Shown here one piece after another: positions 48,164 to 60,611 of a DNA stretch of 64,000 bases (the stretch's first letter is position 1; the number at the start of each line of letters is the position of its first letter). This DNA is from Theobroma cacao. Its lineage: Eukaryota; Streptophyta; Magnoliopsida; Malvales; Malvaceae. A model generated the notes under the pieces. That model worked only from the letters and a program-made list of their open reading frames with translations. It was not told the DNA's origin and did no database searches. Position numbers and translations under genes: made by a program. The stretch is taken from positions 30,768,969 to 30,832,968 of the forward strand of contig NC_030852.1 in NCBI RefSeq assembly GCF_000208745.1, in the 5' to 3' direction.

Positions 48164-48818
48164 CATCCCTACTTTTTTTTTTTTTTTTGAAAGGCAAATT
48201 TATTGATGAAGTCTCTTAGAGAGATAACAAGCTAAACAGTTTTCAAAAGAACAAAAGCATCCTCACATACGAGGATTGGCAAGCATCAGAAATAGTCCTT
48301 GCTAAGCTTCAGAGGAAGGATCCATTCCTGGCGGCTGAAGGAAGGTACTGAAGTTAACAGCTCTCAAAACCCCAGCTTTAGCAAGACCATCAGCTATTAT
48401 TTAGCTCCCGGCTGATATGATTAAAGGTGACTTTCCTGATGGATTTAGAAAGAGTTTCAATGGCATTGGAGATTAGTTTCATACGCCAAGGGACTTTGCT
48501 ATGGTCTCTCGTCCAGAGAATGGCGTTAAGGGAATCGCTTTCAACTTCCAAGTCAGAGTTGGAGGCCCATGGAGAGGCAAGGAAAAATTTAAGGCCCTCG
48601 TGAATGGCTTGAAATTCAGCAAAGTTAGAATCTTTTATGCCAATGTTGTGGGAGAAAGTACCTTTTATGACATCTTGGTGGTCCCTAAGAACTCCACCGA
48701 TACCAGCTGGTCCGGGTTTACCTTTGGCTGCTCCATTGATATTCAACTTAAGTGTGCCGTAAGGAGGTGGTGTCCAAGTGGAGCTCACTTTCAGCTTACT
48801 GCTTTTCATCCCTACTTT
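48164..48818 (-). mobile_element. 5'-truncated LINE insertion with target-site duplication
   Basis: The 12-base sequence CATCCCTACTTT occurs at 48164-48175 and again at 48807-48818, bracketing the insert. On minus the insert ends with CATCAATAAATTTGCCTTTC and a run of A (the T run at 48173-48189 on +), the usual 3' end of plant L1 elements. Only the RNase H part of ORF2 and the 3'UTR are present. Perfect duplicated flanks mean a fairly recent insertion. It lies between subtilases A and B. Confidence 0.92.
48302..48806 (-). pseudogene. LINE ORF2 C-terminal RNase H domain, dead
   Basis: Reads PPYGTLKLNINGAAKGKPG, GGVLRDHQD, NFAEFQAIHEGL and EVESDSLNAI on minus: the RNase H fold of plant non-LTR elements. 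The first catalytic Asp of the usual VDGA motif is Asn here (INGA). The frame breaks at TGA 48390-48392, and the expected ADGLAKAG segment continues in another frame to a TAG at 48302-48304, so a one-base indel lies near 48395. It is too short to be more than a 5'-truncated fragment. It must not be read as a plant RNase H gene. Confidence 0.88.
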
Positions 48819-49221
48819 ACTGGTTGATGCACACAAAGGGCAGCAACTTTGATTGCAGAATTATAAGTTTCTGAAATCTGTGTAATGTTTGTGCTGCGAA
48901 GCTGATAATCTTCCCATGAATGCTAATAACCTTCCCATGAATGATCAGATGTTGGACTCTCTCTATTATTTCTCTCTCAGTTGGACTCTGTCTATTAATG
49001 TCCACAATCATTTTAGCACCTTTTTATTCGGAGATCAGCCGTGAAGATTCCAATCCCACAATTTTCAAAGTGGTTGCTTTTGCCGTTGCTAGCTTTTTCC
49101 CCCTGTTTCTCTACTGTCACACTACATATTTTTATTTAATTAAACTAAAAAGGAACCAAAGCTGAGAGGGAAAAGGTACTACTGCGTCTCAGCCATACAT
49201 ATGATGAAAGGTGTAAAGAGG

Positions 49222-49373
49222 GATGACAAACTGAAGTGGTGCCATGAGTGGGGGTTGAAGAAAGTTGAATGAAAGTGGACTCATATTTAATGTGAACGAT
49301 GACAAACTGAAGTGGTGCCATGAGTGGGGGTTGAAGAAAGTTGAATGAGAGTGGACTCGTATATGAATGCGAA
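49222..49373. repeat. Tandem duplication, 76 bp x 2
   Basis: Units at 49222-49297 and 49298-49373 both begin GATGACAAACTGAAGTGG and differ at only a few positions, so the duplication is recent. Confidence 0.95.
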
Positions 49374-49751
49374 TGGGATTGTTAAAATTTATATAATAAT
49401 TTAAGTTTATCATTATTAATAATTTGAATCTAAAGTTTTTAATATTATGTGATCTAGATTCAAAAAATTATTAAGTCGGTATCAAAGTTTCACATTTCAC
49501 ATCTGATGTCAATGGTCTTAATAGAATTTATATAATAATTTAAATTCATTGTGATACTCTAATTAACCACGTTCATTAACCGAAGTTAAAACCTTAGTAA
49601 GGGCTTGGGTTTCTTCCTTTTTGCGCTATTGGGTACGAGTCCACCAGAACGTGAAGTGAAGGCTGCCAAAGGCAAGTTGTTACTGTCGAAAGCTGAAGTG
49701 CGCCTAAGTCAGAGTGACGCAGGTATGGTGTTGCATGGCTTTAACTGGCAT

Positions 49752-50150
49752 GCCAATAATTAATGAACAAGTGCGAAGACTGGTTCAACTCATTGCATTT
49801 GAATTGGTCCATCATAGAGAAATACGTAAGAATTCTTTCCTTAATTGCAAGTGCATTGCTACAAAAGGGTTCATTAGAATAAATGGGTAATTTACTATTC
49901 AGATAAATGCCCTAAGTGACCCCATTTTCTTCTGGATAGCTTTAGTATTACGCCAAATAATTAATGAACGAGTGCGACCAAATTCAACTTTTTTTTGCAC
50001 TTGAATTGTGTCCAGTATAAAGATATAGACGGACGAATCTCCCCTTTCTTGCATTTCCATTGCAAATAAGTGAGGTTAATTAGAATAATGGGGTAATTTG
50101 CTATTCAGGTAAATGCCCTTAGCGAGTAAGCGACCCCAGTTTCTGTGTCC
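49752..50150. repeat. Degenerate tandem duplication, about 200 bp x 2
   Basis: GCCAATAATTAATGAACAAGTGCGA at 49752 recurs as GCCAAATAATTAATGAACGAGTGCGA at 49952. TTAGAATAAATGGGTAATTT recurs as TTAGAATAATGGGGTAATTT, and ATAAATGCCCTAAG recurs as GTAAATGCCCTTAG. Non-coding, downstream of subtilase B. The stretch just before it (about 49380-49560) has two AATTTATATAATAATTTAA phrases that may come from an old LTR. Confidence 0.85.
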
Positions 50151-50457
50151 GGAGCAGTTGTCTTCCTAACTCCTATTTATGCGTGGAGCCAATGTCAGGC
50201 CCAAGAGGGTAAAATCATGCCACAGTAGATAGTGATCCAACCTGTGTCTCTCAAAGCAATAAGAAAATGGTTTTTTTTTTAATTCACAAATAATTGAACA
50301 TTAAATTTTCTTTTCAATCCACGGTTTACTGGTCTACACTTTCACATGACAGAAAACCTATCAGACTTGGCTTTAGCAGTACGCCCCTTATTTCTCCATT
50401 TGATTACTTAATTATTTTACAGTCATTCTGTAAATGAATATAGAACTGTGGAAGTCT

Positions 50458-53400
50458 TTAATTTTCATCAGCATAATTTTGCAAAATCTGGGTTCTTGCA
50501 GATATGGGAATGGTCACGTTGTGTACTCCATCCGTCCAGGTTAGGCTGCCAAAATAGTATCCTGTATTTACATGGTGGGAGGTGGAGACTCTAACTTGAT
50601 ATGAGATCTCCTGAGCCGTAGAGTGGAAAACAAGGATATTGGGCGTTACGGTTACGGTTATGCCAAATGGAGGTTCAACCAGTGCTTTGTATGTGGAATT
50701 GGGAGGGCCAACATTTGTGACTCTTCTAGTGAGGGTAGCAGAGTTTCTCAGGTTTGGAATGGTGATCGATGGTACGTTCACATCCAGAACGGAGGGCTTG
50801 GCACTTGGGCATGCAATGCCTTGCCCTACAAGCTTTGAGATAGCTGAGTTATTGTAACCCACAGCACAGAGGTAATGCACATAATCATCAGTATCCATGT
50901 CATAGACAAGACCGGGTTTTGATGCTCTGTTCGGGTTCACTAGGCCACCACCGAAATCAAATGGATCAGCTAGTTTCCGAGGGGACCCCTCAGCAAAGAT
51001 AGGTTCTCCTAATGGATCATTCTTCCAGGCTGCAATTTCAGTGTTGTCATTAGTTCACAGGGTTAAAACAAAATAATTGGGGGTCTTTCTAGATGGCTTA
51101 GCATTAAAATTCAAGTTCTAGTACTTCGTGAGAAATAGAGTGGCTAATTAACAGGAAGGTTATAGACATACACTACACATACCTGTCGTTACAATTGCTG
51201 ATCTAATGGCAGCAGGGGACCAATTGGGGTGTTTTGATTTGAGAAGCGCAATAATGCCTGATATGACAGGAGCTGCCATTGATGTTCCAGAATGAAGGCC
51301 AAACCCACCATTCATAAAGGGATCTAAGGGAGAACTAGCTGCTAATAAACTTACACCAGGAGCAGCTATATCTGGCTGTAGTTAACATGGACAAGAATCG
51401 CTCAGTATCTGATGAATGAACATTTTCTTGTCAGCCTATTCATTTATTCCTTGAATTAAGCTACTGTGATAGAATTCATTTTTAGGCCAAAAAATTGAAA
51501 ACAGACTCAAACCTTCAGAATGGCTGGAGTGATGGAGCTGGGCCCTCTAGATGAAAAGGTGGCAACTTTAATTGAGGCAGGCTTCCCAACTAGTGTTTTA
51601 GAAGGACTTATTTTTACCGTGGGAGACCTGTGAACCCAAATATCAACCTTCATATTTCAGCAAAGAAAATGTTGATTATGGAATTATGCTGATAATAGTG
51701 GTGAAGAACTGAAGATGCTAATGATACCTAGCAGAACGAATGTAGAATAGAATTTGAGTGCCAAGCTCATAGTCTACCACAACACATGGAAAGTCGTCTC
51801 CACATGGACCCATAACATGACCAGGATTCTTAGCTACAATCAACCCAACACCACCAGCTGCTCTCACAGCTGATACAGCACTTGACACTGCACTTCTCCC
51901 GGTCACTGTAGTAAAGCAGAGAACCACCTTTCCATCAACTGAAGTATGGTTGAAAGAAAGGGATTCACATACCCTGCAAGGGGAATCTTTGTGAAGTTAA
52001 AAACAAGGGTTATACGCTTCATAGGTATTATATATATAATGAAAGAGAAAGACATCCATCGATATGTATATTCTGAATTGATGCATTCTGGACATAATGC
52101 ACAAAGAAGGCATGGCACAAGTAAATAGATCGTCAGACTCACTTTCTTAATTTCTTAATTATGTTCTCTTAAAAAGGCAAGAGAAAGGGAAGAAGAAAAT
52201 ACAGTAAAAAAACTCTTACCCTGCTAATGTAGGACGCAGTCCTGGGTTCTCTGGATAAACCAAACCAGTTAATCCAATCTCTTTTCCTGCATACCAGGCT
52301 TGACCCTTCAAAGCAAGCACGTTGATTAAAAGGGGAAAAAACATATTAGCAGCTCTATGCATGTCTAAAGGCAGTTAATCTTGTCAAAGTATTCAAAAGT
52401 TTGTAAACTTGAGAAACTATAATGAAGGATGGTCATATTAGAAGATTTTCAGAAAGAAATTTCTATAATGTACGAAGTCCTATCAGTTGCATAAACAAAG
52501 GGAAATAGTTATACCAGTATGGTTACGTTATTCCCAAGCATAATGGGTGTAGGAAAGGACCGATCAAGGGTGGTTGCTGCTACTGTTATGATCCAGGGTG
52601 CTGTGTTATGGACTGTTTGAGCAGCAGGTCCAAAATTTGAAGCAGCACAAACAACGGGAATCCCATTGGCTACAGCATGGAATGAACCAATGGCAATCCC
52701 ATCACGCTCATCGACTTCTGCAAACAGGGGAATTTGAGTGCCAAGTGACAGTGATAACACATCAACCCCGTCGTGTATGGCTTCATCAAAGGCTTTCAGT
52801 ATATCAGCAGATGAGCATTGCCCTTGGGGGACATTCCAGCAAACCTTGTACATGGCAATACGAGCCCGGGGTGCACCGCCTCTTGATGTTCCAAGGGCAA
52901 GGCCTTTGTAGCTTGCATTAGCTACAAAGGAACCTCCAGCAATAGTGGATGTGTGTGTGCCATGACCAAAACTATCTCTAGGAGACATGTAATCTGGGTT
53001 ATCAGTAGTGTTGAATGGCTGATTGTTTCCGGCCAGAAAACCATCAATGAAATACTTTGCGCCTATCAGTTTTCTGTTGCAATCTGTGGTACCATTAAAG
53101 AGCTGACCAGATTCACAATTTCCTTTCCACCGGGCTGGAATTGGCTCAAGCCCTTCATCATTGAATACTACCGATTCAGGCCATACTCCTGTCATCATTT
53201 AAGGGGTGTCAAGGAAATAGCCGATGCATACTAGTGTGCGTGTGTGTATGTGATTTTGAGTGAAAGAGAATGTAGGAGGCAAAGACCTGTGTCCAAGAGA
53301 CCAATGATTATTCCATCACCCATATCGGTGTCATGTAGAAGATTGAAGGGAGAGTAGGAAGAGATGTCAAGGTAATCCCAAGTTCTTGTTGTTTGCAGTG

Positions 53401-54692
53401 AGTGAAAGCGATTTGGTATGACATGAACAACTTCAGCTAGCTCTGACCATATAATTCGTAATAATAGAGTGTTACTAGAACATATTTGAGCATATTTGAG
53501 CATGAAGTTCATAACGTAGTCAATGTTCTTCCGGTATCTAGTTTCCATCAGGAAAAACCCTGAGCTTATGCTATCTCTCAATATCAGGTGAACAGAATGT
53601 AAGGACCATAAAATTTTACCTTGTTTTTGCTTTTTGTCTATGCAATGCAACCAGAAAGCACTCTTGAATGTAAAAATACCTGAAATTTGTTGGGCTTGAG
53701 ATTCTGTGAGCTTGGCTGCAAATCCTGAGAAGCCATGTTTATAAGTGTAGACCATTGAGTCAACGGCAGCCTCTTTGCTGCAGGATGGATATACATTTTT
53801 TTTTGCTCAGCGCAAGATGGGTACACATGCATGGTTAAAAACCTATAGAGTACAGCTTATACTTTGTTCCTCTTTACGATCCATATAACCTCAGATAATT
53901 TCTTCCTTCATGATAAAATGGTCATTTTTTTTTTCTATCAAGGTAAAATGTTAATTGTCAAAGATGACTTTGCTTTGTATGCTAAAAATGACTTGAAATC
54001 CCTGTCAGTTACATAGCCACTAAAAAGTGAGAAGGCGAACATTTATAACTTATAAGCCTTGATTTGCTTAAGACAATTAATATTCAAGGGTTTTTTTTTT
54101 CTCCTTTCTTCTTATTAATATGACATGCTTCTCCTTCTTTAATCCCAATGACAAGTCAAGGTCTACGGTTCGACTGTACCTTCTCCTCTAGACCTCTAAC
54201 AAACAATTGAGCAACATAAACAAATAAACAAATAAACTTTTCTTGTGCATTTTACATAGTTACTTAATTTATACCACCATTTAGAATTATCGATATTAAT
54301 ATATGTATAAAAGTAACTATGTCGAAGTAATTAATTCTCAGCCTCTCTGTTGGGCAAGTGCTAGACGTCCTGCTCCTTAGTGCATTGACATACTATACCT
54401 TCCAACAATTGTTGCGAGCAGGTCATGATGAAACTCGGTGATGAGCTTGGGATCATTTTGCTGCCTCTCACCCATATAAACTATGTGAACCTACCATTTA
54501 TGCAAACTTAGCTGCGTAAGTTGTATGTTTTCAGTATGAAAGAAGAGATTCTGCCGAAGTAGAACTACTTACTCTGCTTTCGGCGCTGACAGCAGCAGCA
54601 AACCTGTTTTGGCCATTTAGAATCAAGAAAAGGTTGACCAGCAAAATCAGTGAAGTTCTATAGCTGCTAATTGCAATCAGGAGACGCCCCAT
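50458..54692 (-). CDS. SBT3-type subtilase B, intact
   Basis: A secreted subtilisin-like protease. Ten exons on minus: 54573-54692, 54399-54490, 53680-53777, 53287-53442, 52515-53188, 52220-52305, 51728-51973, 51513-51627, 51183-51375 and 50458-51029. All introns are GT-AG and the phases add up to 783 residues. A signal peptide (residues about 1-35) is followed by the prodomain [10 protein letters not shown] and the catalytic triad Asp154 (LLDTG), His231 (GHGTH) and Ser561 (GTSMA). The oxyanion Asn is in AASNFGP, and the PA and FnIII-like domains are complete. The helix after the Ser reads AAPVISG, like the AAPAISG of Arabidopsis SBT3 members, rather than the common PHVSG. The C-terminus [10 protein letters not shown] is also typical of SBT3.3/3.5-like enzymes. 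It is one of three tandem copies. Processing substrates are unknown. Confidence 0.93.
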
Positions 54693-57015
54693 TGTGTTTG
54701 TAGCGTATTTCTTTGGTTTCCGCAAAAGAAATGTCAAGGGCAAAGTCTTATATAGGCATCATCCTTCATTCGACCTGATAGCTCTTTGGGCTTTTGGAGC
54801 TGCCACCTCGGATGCTTCTCCAAACAAAACTTGACTCTTTGAACAGGTTTTTGTATTCCTTATCTATTACCTTTGTTTATGTGGTATGCATTGACCTAGA
54901 TAGAGCTTTCACCTTGTGAGTTGTGAGGAAAGACATTTCTTGAAACTGAAGGAAACGTGCCAGTCCTACATTCAACCATTCTGGAAGAGCACAGAGAAAT
55001 CAATGGAGTTTAAACTTTTGAAGGGACTTTTGTGCATTTGCAAAGTTAGTTCGCATCAAGAGATATTGATCTAAATATTAAATGTGCTAAAATAACATGC
55101 AAATTTACTTAAAAGATAGTGTGCATTGGCTGATTGTGTGACATCCTTGATGATGACATGGAGACTAATAGTTGCTTGACTCTATATATATATATATATA
55201 TAGTTATAGTCTATAATTCCATTAAAATATATATTAGTATATTTGACTAAAGGATTATTTAAGATGTAAGCTACCAGCAAAACAGAATATTAGGGATAAT
55301 TAATGAACAAAGGACCAAGGACCAAGGAATAGGCAGCAAAAAAAGCTTAGAAGATAAGAACAAACAGAAATAAATCATATTGTTGAGTATATTATCTACG
55401 TTCTTCAGTAACCTCCTCAAAGACTTTTTTTCTTAAATAACTCATTTTTGTCATACAGGTGTTTTATGGGAATAATTTTATACGTAGATGTCGTCATAAT
55501 TATAATAATGAAAATAATAAGTTTGCACGTCATGAATCAAGAATATAAAAAATTAAATCACATTTAAAATATAAGAACATAAAATATAAAAAAATATATT
55601 AAAAAAGAAGATTTTTAAAAAAAAAACACTGAAATTAAATTAATCTTATGTCGAAAATAAAATTTCCTATATGAAAAACAATACACTATAAAAACTAATT
55701 AAAATTTAATTAATAAATTTGACATTATAAAAGTAAAAAAAGAAAGTACGTGAACTTTAAAAATTAATATATTTAGATTTAAAGTTAAATTTTTTAAATA
55801 GTTAATAAATTATAAATAATAATAGAGTAAATCTTATTAATTATAAAAAGACATCCAAATCCTAAAATCGGTTTACCAACCCAAAACTATTTCACCAAAC
55901 CCTAAAATCTGTTTACCACACATCTTTTATGTTGGCAATAAATAGTTTGTGAGGTTTTTTTGAATCTTTTAAACGAGTTATTTTTGGTCTCCCTTGTAAT
56001 CTCTTTGTTGGAGCTGTTGATTCAATTATATATAAGTGTTCTTCTTTAGCTGGTGCTTAATTTTAAAAAAAAAAAAAACCATCTGTGTAGAGGAAAAGAT
56101 CATTTATTAATCAAGAAACTTTCTCTATATATATTTGCAACCACCGTGTATCTTTAATTGGACATTGAACTATTGAAACTCACCAATTATATAAATTTCG
56201 TATTATTTAAACCTTTTAATAATTCAATAGAGTAAAAGAGTTTAGTTTTCAATATAGTTAAATTTAAATTTTATTAAAATTTTTTACTTTAATAAAGAGT
56301 TCAAGGTTAATAACAAAATAGATAAATAAAAATTAGTCAATACTTAATTTGTTTAAAAATTATCAATTAAGAAAAATTTACTTTAATACAGACTTTAGTG
56401 TTAATAAAAAAATAAATAAAAATTAATTAATGAATATTCAAATTTAATAAGAAAATCATCAATTAAGGATAAAATAGTTAATTTAATAAATTGTTAAGAG
56501 AGTATAGTTGGTATTGTTATATATAATTATGATAAGATTAGGAAAGAGAATGGGAATGTGAATGAGAATTTCAAAATAGATATAATAGACTAATTAATTA
56601 ATAATATATTAATTTAAACTAATCTCTTAGAATGTTGATCCGTACGAACTGATGGTACAAAAGTCATCATTGACTATCAACGAAAAGTTATTTCTTTCTT
56701 GCTGGTTCTTCCCAACGATGACGATGCACTGTCTCACCCAAACAAGATTTTCAATATGCGCATGTAATGAGATTCAATCTGTTTTTTAATACAGCGGCAA
56801 TTAAGTTTAGAAAGGGCAACGCTAGTCTGCAAGCTAACTAGCTGAGCTTCATTGTTTGAGATTTCAGAGAGGGCTGAGAACCATATCATGATCTTAAATC
56901 TTTACAAACTTAAACAAAAATGAACATATCAAGTTAACTTAAAACTCATCTGTGGATTGAGTTAGCTATAACTTGGAAGTGTACATTCTTTTGGAATAAG
57001 CCAATACGACAATAA
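54693..57015. other. Intergenic region between subtilases B and C
   Basis: AT-rich, especially 55190-56640. It contains a (TA)n run at 55183-55202 but no gene-like frame. It holds the promoter of subtilase B at its left end and the 3' flank of subtilase C at its right end. Confidence 0.6.
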
Positions 57016-60000
57016 TTAATTATCATCAGCATAAGATTGTAAAAACTGTGTTTTCACAGACAAGGGGATTCTCACAGCGTGCCGTTCATTGGTCCAAGTC
57101 AGGCTTCCAAAGAAATATCCTGTATTCACCTGGTGGGCTGCAGAGACTGTGACGCTGAAGGAGATCTTCTTGGTTGTGGAGTTGAAGACTAAGACGTTAG
57201 GCCTTACCGTTACGGTTATGCCAGTTGGGGGCTCAATTACAGCTCTATAAACAGATATAGGCGCTCCCACATTTGTTACAGTTCTGGTAAGAGTGGCTGA
57301 ATTTCTAAGACTTGAAATGGTTATGGATGGTACATTTACATCCAAAATGGAAGGTTTTTTGATCGGGCACACTGTAGATTGCCCTGTAAGTCGACTGATG
57401 GCAGAGTCATTATAACCCATAGCACAGAGGTATTGGATGTAGTCTGATGTGCCCATGTCATATACCAGGCCAGGATCTGCTGCCCCATTTGGATTTACAA
57501 TGCCACCTCCAAAATCAAATGGATTAGCTAGTTTTTGGGGAGATCCCTCAGCAAAGAGTGGTAAACCAGATGCATCTTTCGTCCATGCTGCAATATGTAT
57601 AAATTGAGAGTGAGTAAACCATATTTACACTCCCTGAAGAAAACTTGAGGTTAGAATCATTAGTAAAAGTTTGATAATGGCAATACCAGTTGTAACTAGT
57701 GCAGATTTAATAGCTGCAGGAGACCAATCAGGATGTATTGCTTTGAGAAGTGCCACAATGCCTGAGACATGAGGAGTTGCCATTGAAGTTCCTGAGCGTA
57801 TGGCATATCCATCATCCCTCAACTGATTCAGCTGAGAAATAGCAGCTAGTATGTTCACTCCAGGTGCAGTTATGTCTGGCTGTGCCCACAGAAAAATTTA
57901 CAAGATGCTCTCAAAATACAAGTGGAAGCACCGTGCAGTAAATTCCAGGCAACCTCTTTTGGAATGAGGAAAAAATTTAAGAATTTGTAACTCCATGTAC
58001 ATAAAGGACTAAACCTAATATTTCAGTCAAAATTTTAACAGAACTCTAAGCTTAAGATTCTTCAGTCTAAAAGAAATCGAACACACTTCATATGGTCAGA
58101 ATTCTGCTTAATACATTAATGATAGGTGATTATCTATGCTTATGATCAGGTTCCACCTTTTTTCTAGATGCATATATGAAGTTAACCCTAAGCAGAACTT
58201 TATGATGCCCCATTTGGCATAAAACTATGATAACTATGAAGTCAAACATAAAAATCAGTAAAATAAATCTACCTTGAGAATTTCTGGTGCAATGGAGCTA
58301 GGCCCCCTTGATGAGAAGAAGGCCACCTTGGCTGACACAGGCTTGCCTACAAGTGTTTTGGAAGGGCTCAATTTCACTGTAGGGGACCTGTGTAGATAAA
58401 TTTTGAGAACCACGAACCAAGGATTACAAAGGAGTCTAGAAATAGTAGTAACTATAGAAATAGGAAAATGAAGGTACTTGGCAGATCGGATGTAATAGAG
58501 TATTCGGGTGCCAATTTCATAGTCAACTTCAATGCATGGAAAGTCATTGCTGCATTCAGTCAAGGCGTCACTCGGATTTTTGGCAATAATCAGCCCTGTC
58601 CCCCCTGCTTCTTGTAAAGTTGCTGCAGCACTTCTTATGGCAACTCTACGAGCGACTGAGGCAAAGCAAAGTACAACTTTTCCAGCGACCAACGTTGAAT
58701 TAAGTAATAGATCTTGGCATGCACTGCAGGTCAAAAGTTAAAAACTGAGATATCTGCTTTACTTGCATGATAAATGTTAAAAGAGGAAAAAGAAATCTTC
58801 TAAGTTTAAGATATAGCTACCCTGCAGAAGTAGGGTCAAGCCCTGTACCCTCTGGGTATGTCAAGCCAGTAAAGCCATTCTCCTTTCCTGTAAAAATGGC
58901 TTGACCCTACAAGTGTTACACATATAAAATCATATGCATCCTTGTGTTAAAATAAATAGTCATATATAGAACTCTGCCCAATCTATTAATCAAATTCCCG
59001 ATGCAATTGCCAATGCATAATCACAGAACTAATACCAAAAAGGTTTTATTGTTCCCGAGCGTTATGGGTGTAGGGAAAGCTCGATCCATGGTACTTGCTG
59101 CAACGGTTACTATCCATGGTGCTGTGTTCTGCACTGTTTGAGCTGAAGGCCCATCGTTTGCAGCTCCACAAACAACAGTGATGCCCCTGGCAACGGCATG
59201 GAAGGAACCTGTAGCAATCCCATCTCGTTCATCAACATCTGAAAATAGAGGCAATGAATACCCAATTGACAGTGATAAGACGTCAACTCCATCATGTATT
59301 GCTTCATCAAAGGCTTTTAGGATATCAGCTGATGCACATTGTCCACCAAGCACATTCCAGCAGACTTTATATATAGCCAACCGAGCATGTGGTGCGCCAC
59401 CTCTTACTGTCCCGGGGCCAAGGCCTCTGTAGCTAACATTTCTTACATAAGAACCACCTGCTGTGCTGGATGTATGTGTTCCATGTCCATTAGCATCTCT
59501 CGGTGAAAAGTACTCTGGGTCTTCAGATGTGTTAAATGGCTGTCCATACTCAGCAAGAAATCCGTCAATGAACCAACGAGCTCCTATAATTTTTCTATTG
59601 CAGTGAGTTGCTGCATTGAAATGGTCCCCAGATTTACAGACTCCCTTCCAACGCGATGGAATTGGTCCAAGTCCTTCATCACTAAAAGCTTTAGACTCTG
59701 GCCATATTCCTGTTTCATTGATAATAACTTGCTGAGTTTCCTTATATGTGTATGAGTCTACGAGAGGGAGACGGAGAGAAAGATTGAGACTACGAACCTG
59801 TATCAAAGACACCGATGATAACTCCATCGCCCATTTTGCTATTTTGAAGAATATTGGTAGGATAATGAGAAGAGAGGCCAAGGAAGTCCCAACTTCTAGT
59901 TGTCTGCAGCCTGTGAAGGCTATTTGGTATTACTCGAACAACACCAGGCAACTCTAAGTGTGAACGATTGCATAAAACAAACACAAAACCAAAGCAAGTT

Positions 60001-60611
60001 ATGCTATTGTACCACTTAAAGTCATCATTAACAAGTCCTGTTGGGAATGTTGTCTTTCTACATGGCTTTAAATTAAAGTCGGAAGTAGCAGTAGCATTTA
60101 TTTTAACAAGTACCTGAAAGTTTTTGTGCCTGAGACTCTGTAAGCTTGGCTGCAAACCCGGAGAAGCCATGTCTGTAGCTGTAAACCATCAAATCTGAGG
60201 CAACTTCCTTACTGCATCACGTTGACGAGCATATGCATCAGAATTGAAATTTCAAGAGCACTAAAAGATAATTGATCAAACACATAATTTTGTTTTGCTT
60301 TCCCTGTGTTCTGTTGTTATACCTCCCTACTACTGTAGCAAGCAAGTCATGATGAGAATCTGTCACCAGCTTAGGATCATCAAGCTGCCTTTCTCCCAGG
60401 TAAACAATATGAACCTGTTGAATAAGAGTAGAATTTTGGGCATTCTGTTCCAATAAAAAGAACAGTAAGGAAGAAGAAGAAGAAGATAAACTCTGAGTTT
60501 GGCTAATTTACATACATTGCTCTTGGCTTCAACTTTTGTAGTCATCAGTCCATGGCCATTAAGCACTAAGAGAATGAAAACGGTGACAAAAAATGGCATT
60601 GGATTGCCCAT
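57016..60611 (-). CDS. SBT3-type subtilase C, intact
   Basis: A secreted subtilisin-like protease, closest to copy B. Ten exons on minus: 60516-60611, 60323-60414, 60114-60211, 59798-59953, 59036-59709, 58821-58906, 58478-58723, 58273-58387, 57687-57879 and 57016-57587, phases consistent, 775 residues. A signal peptide (about residues 1-30) precedes [10 protein letters not shown] of the prodomain. The triad is Asp146 (VFDTG), His223 (GHGTH) and Ser553 ([11 protein letters not shown]). The oxyanion Asn is in GAANDGP. Seven of its exon lengths (92, 98, 156, 674, 86, 246, 115) equal those of copy B, as do exons 9 and 10 (193, 572); only exon 1 differs. The C-terminus [10 protein letters not shown] matches B. 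No lesion is seen. The SBT3 clade includes enzymes induced in immune priming; that role here is inference only. Confidence 0.93.

Noticed and set aside
48390..48836. A possible plant RNase H gene on the minus strand
   Set aside because: It lies inside a LINE insertion with a poly(A) end and a 12-base target duplication, has Asn at a catalytic Asp position and a frameshift.
51183..51375. Loss of the conserved His after the catalytic Ser in subtilase B (PV instead of PH)
   Set aside because: Arabidopsis SBT3 members have PAISG at the same place, so the change is a clade trait and not a lesion.
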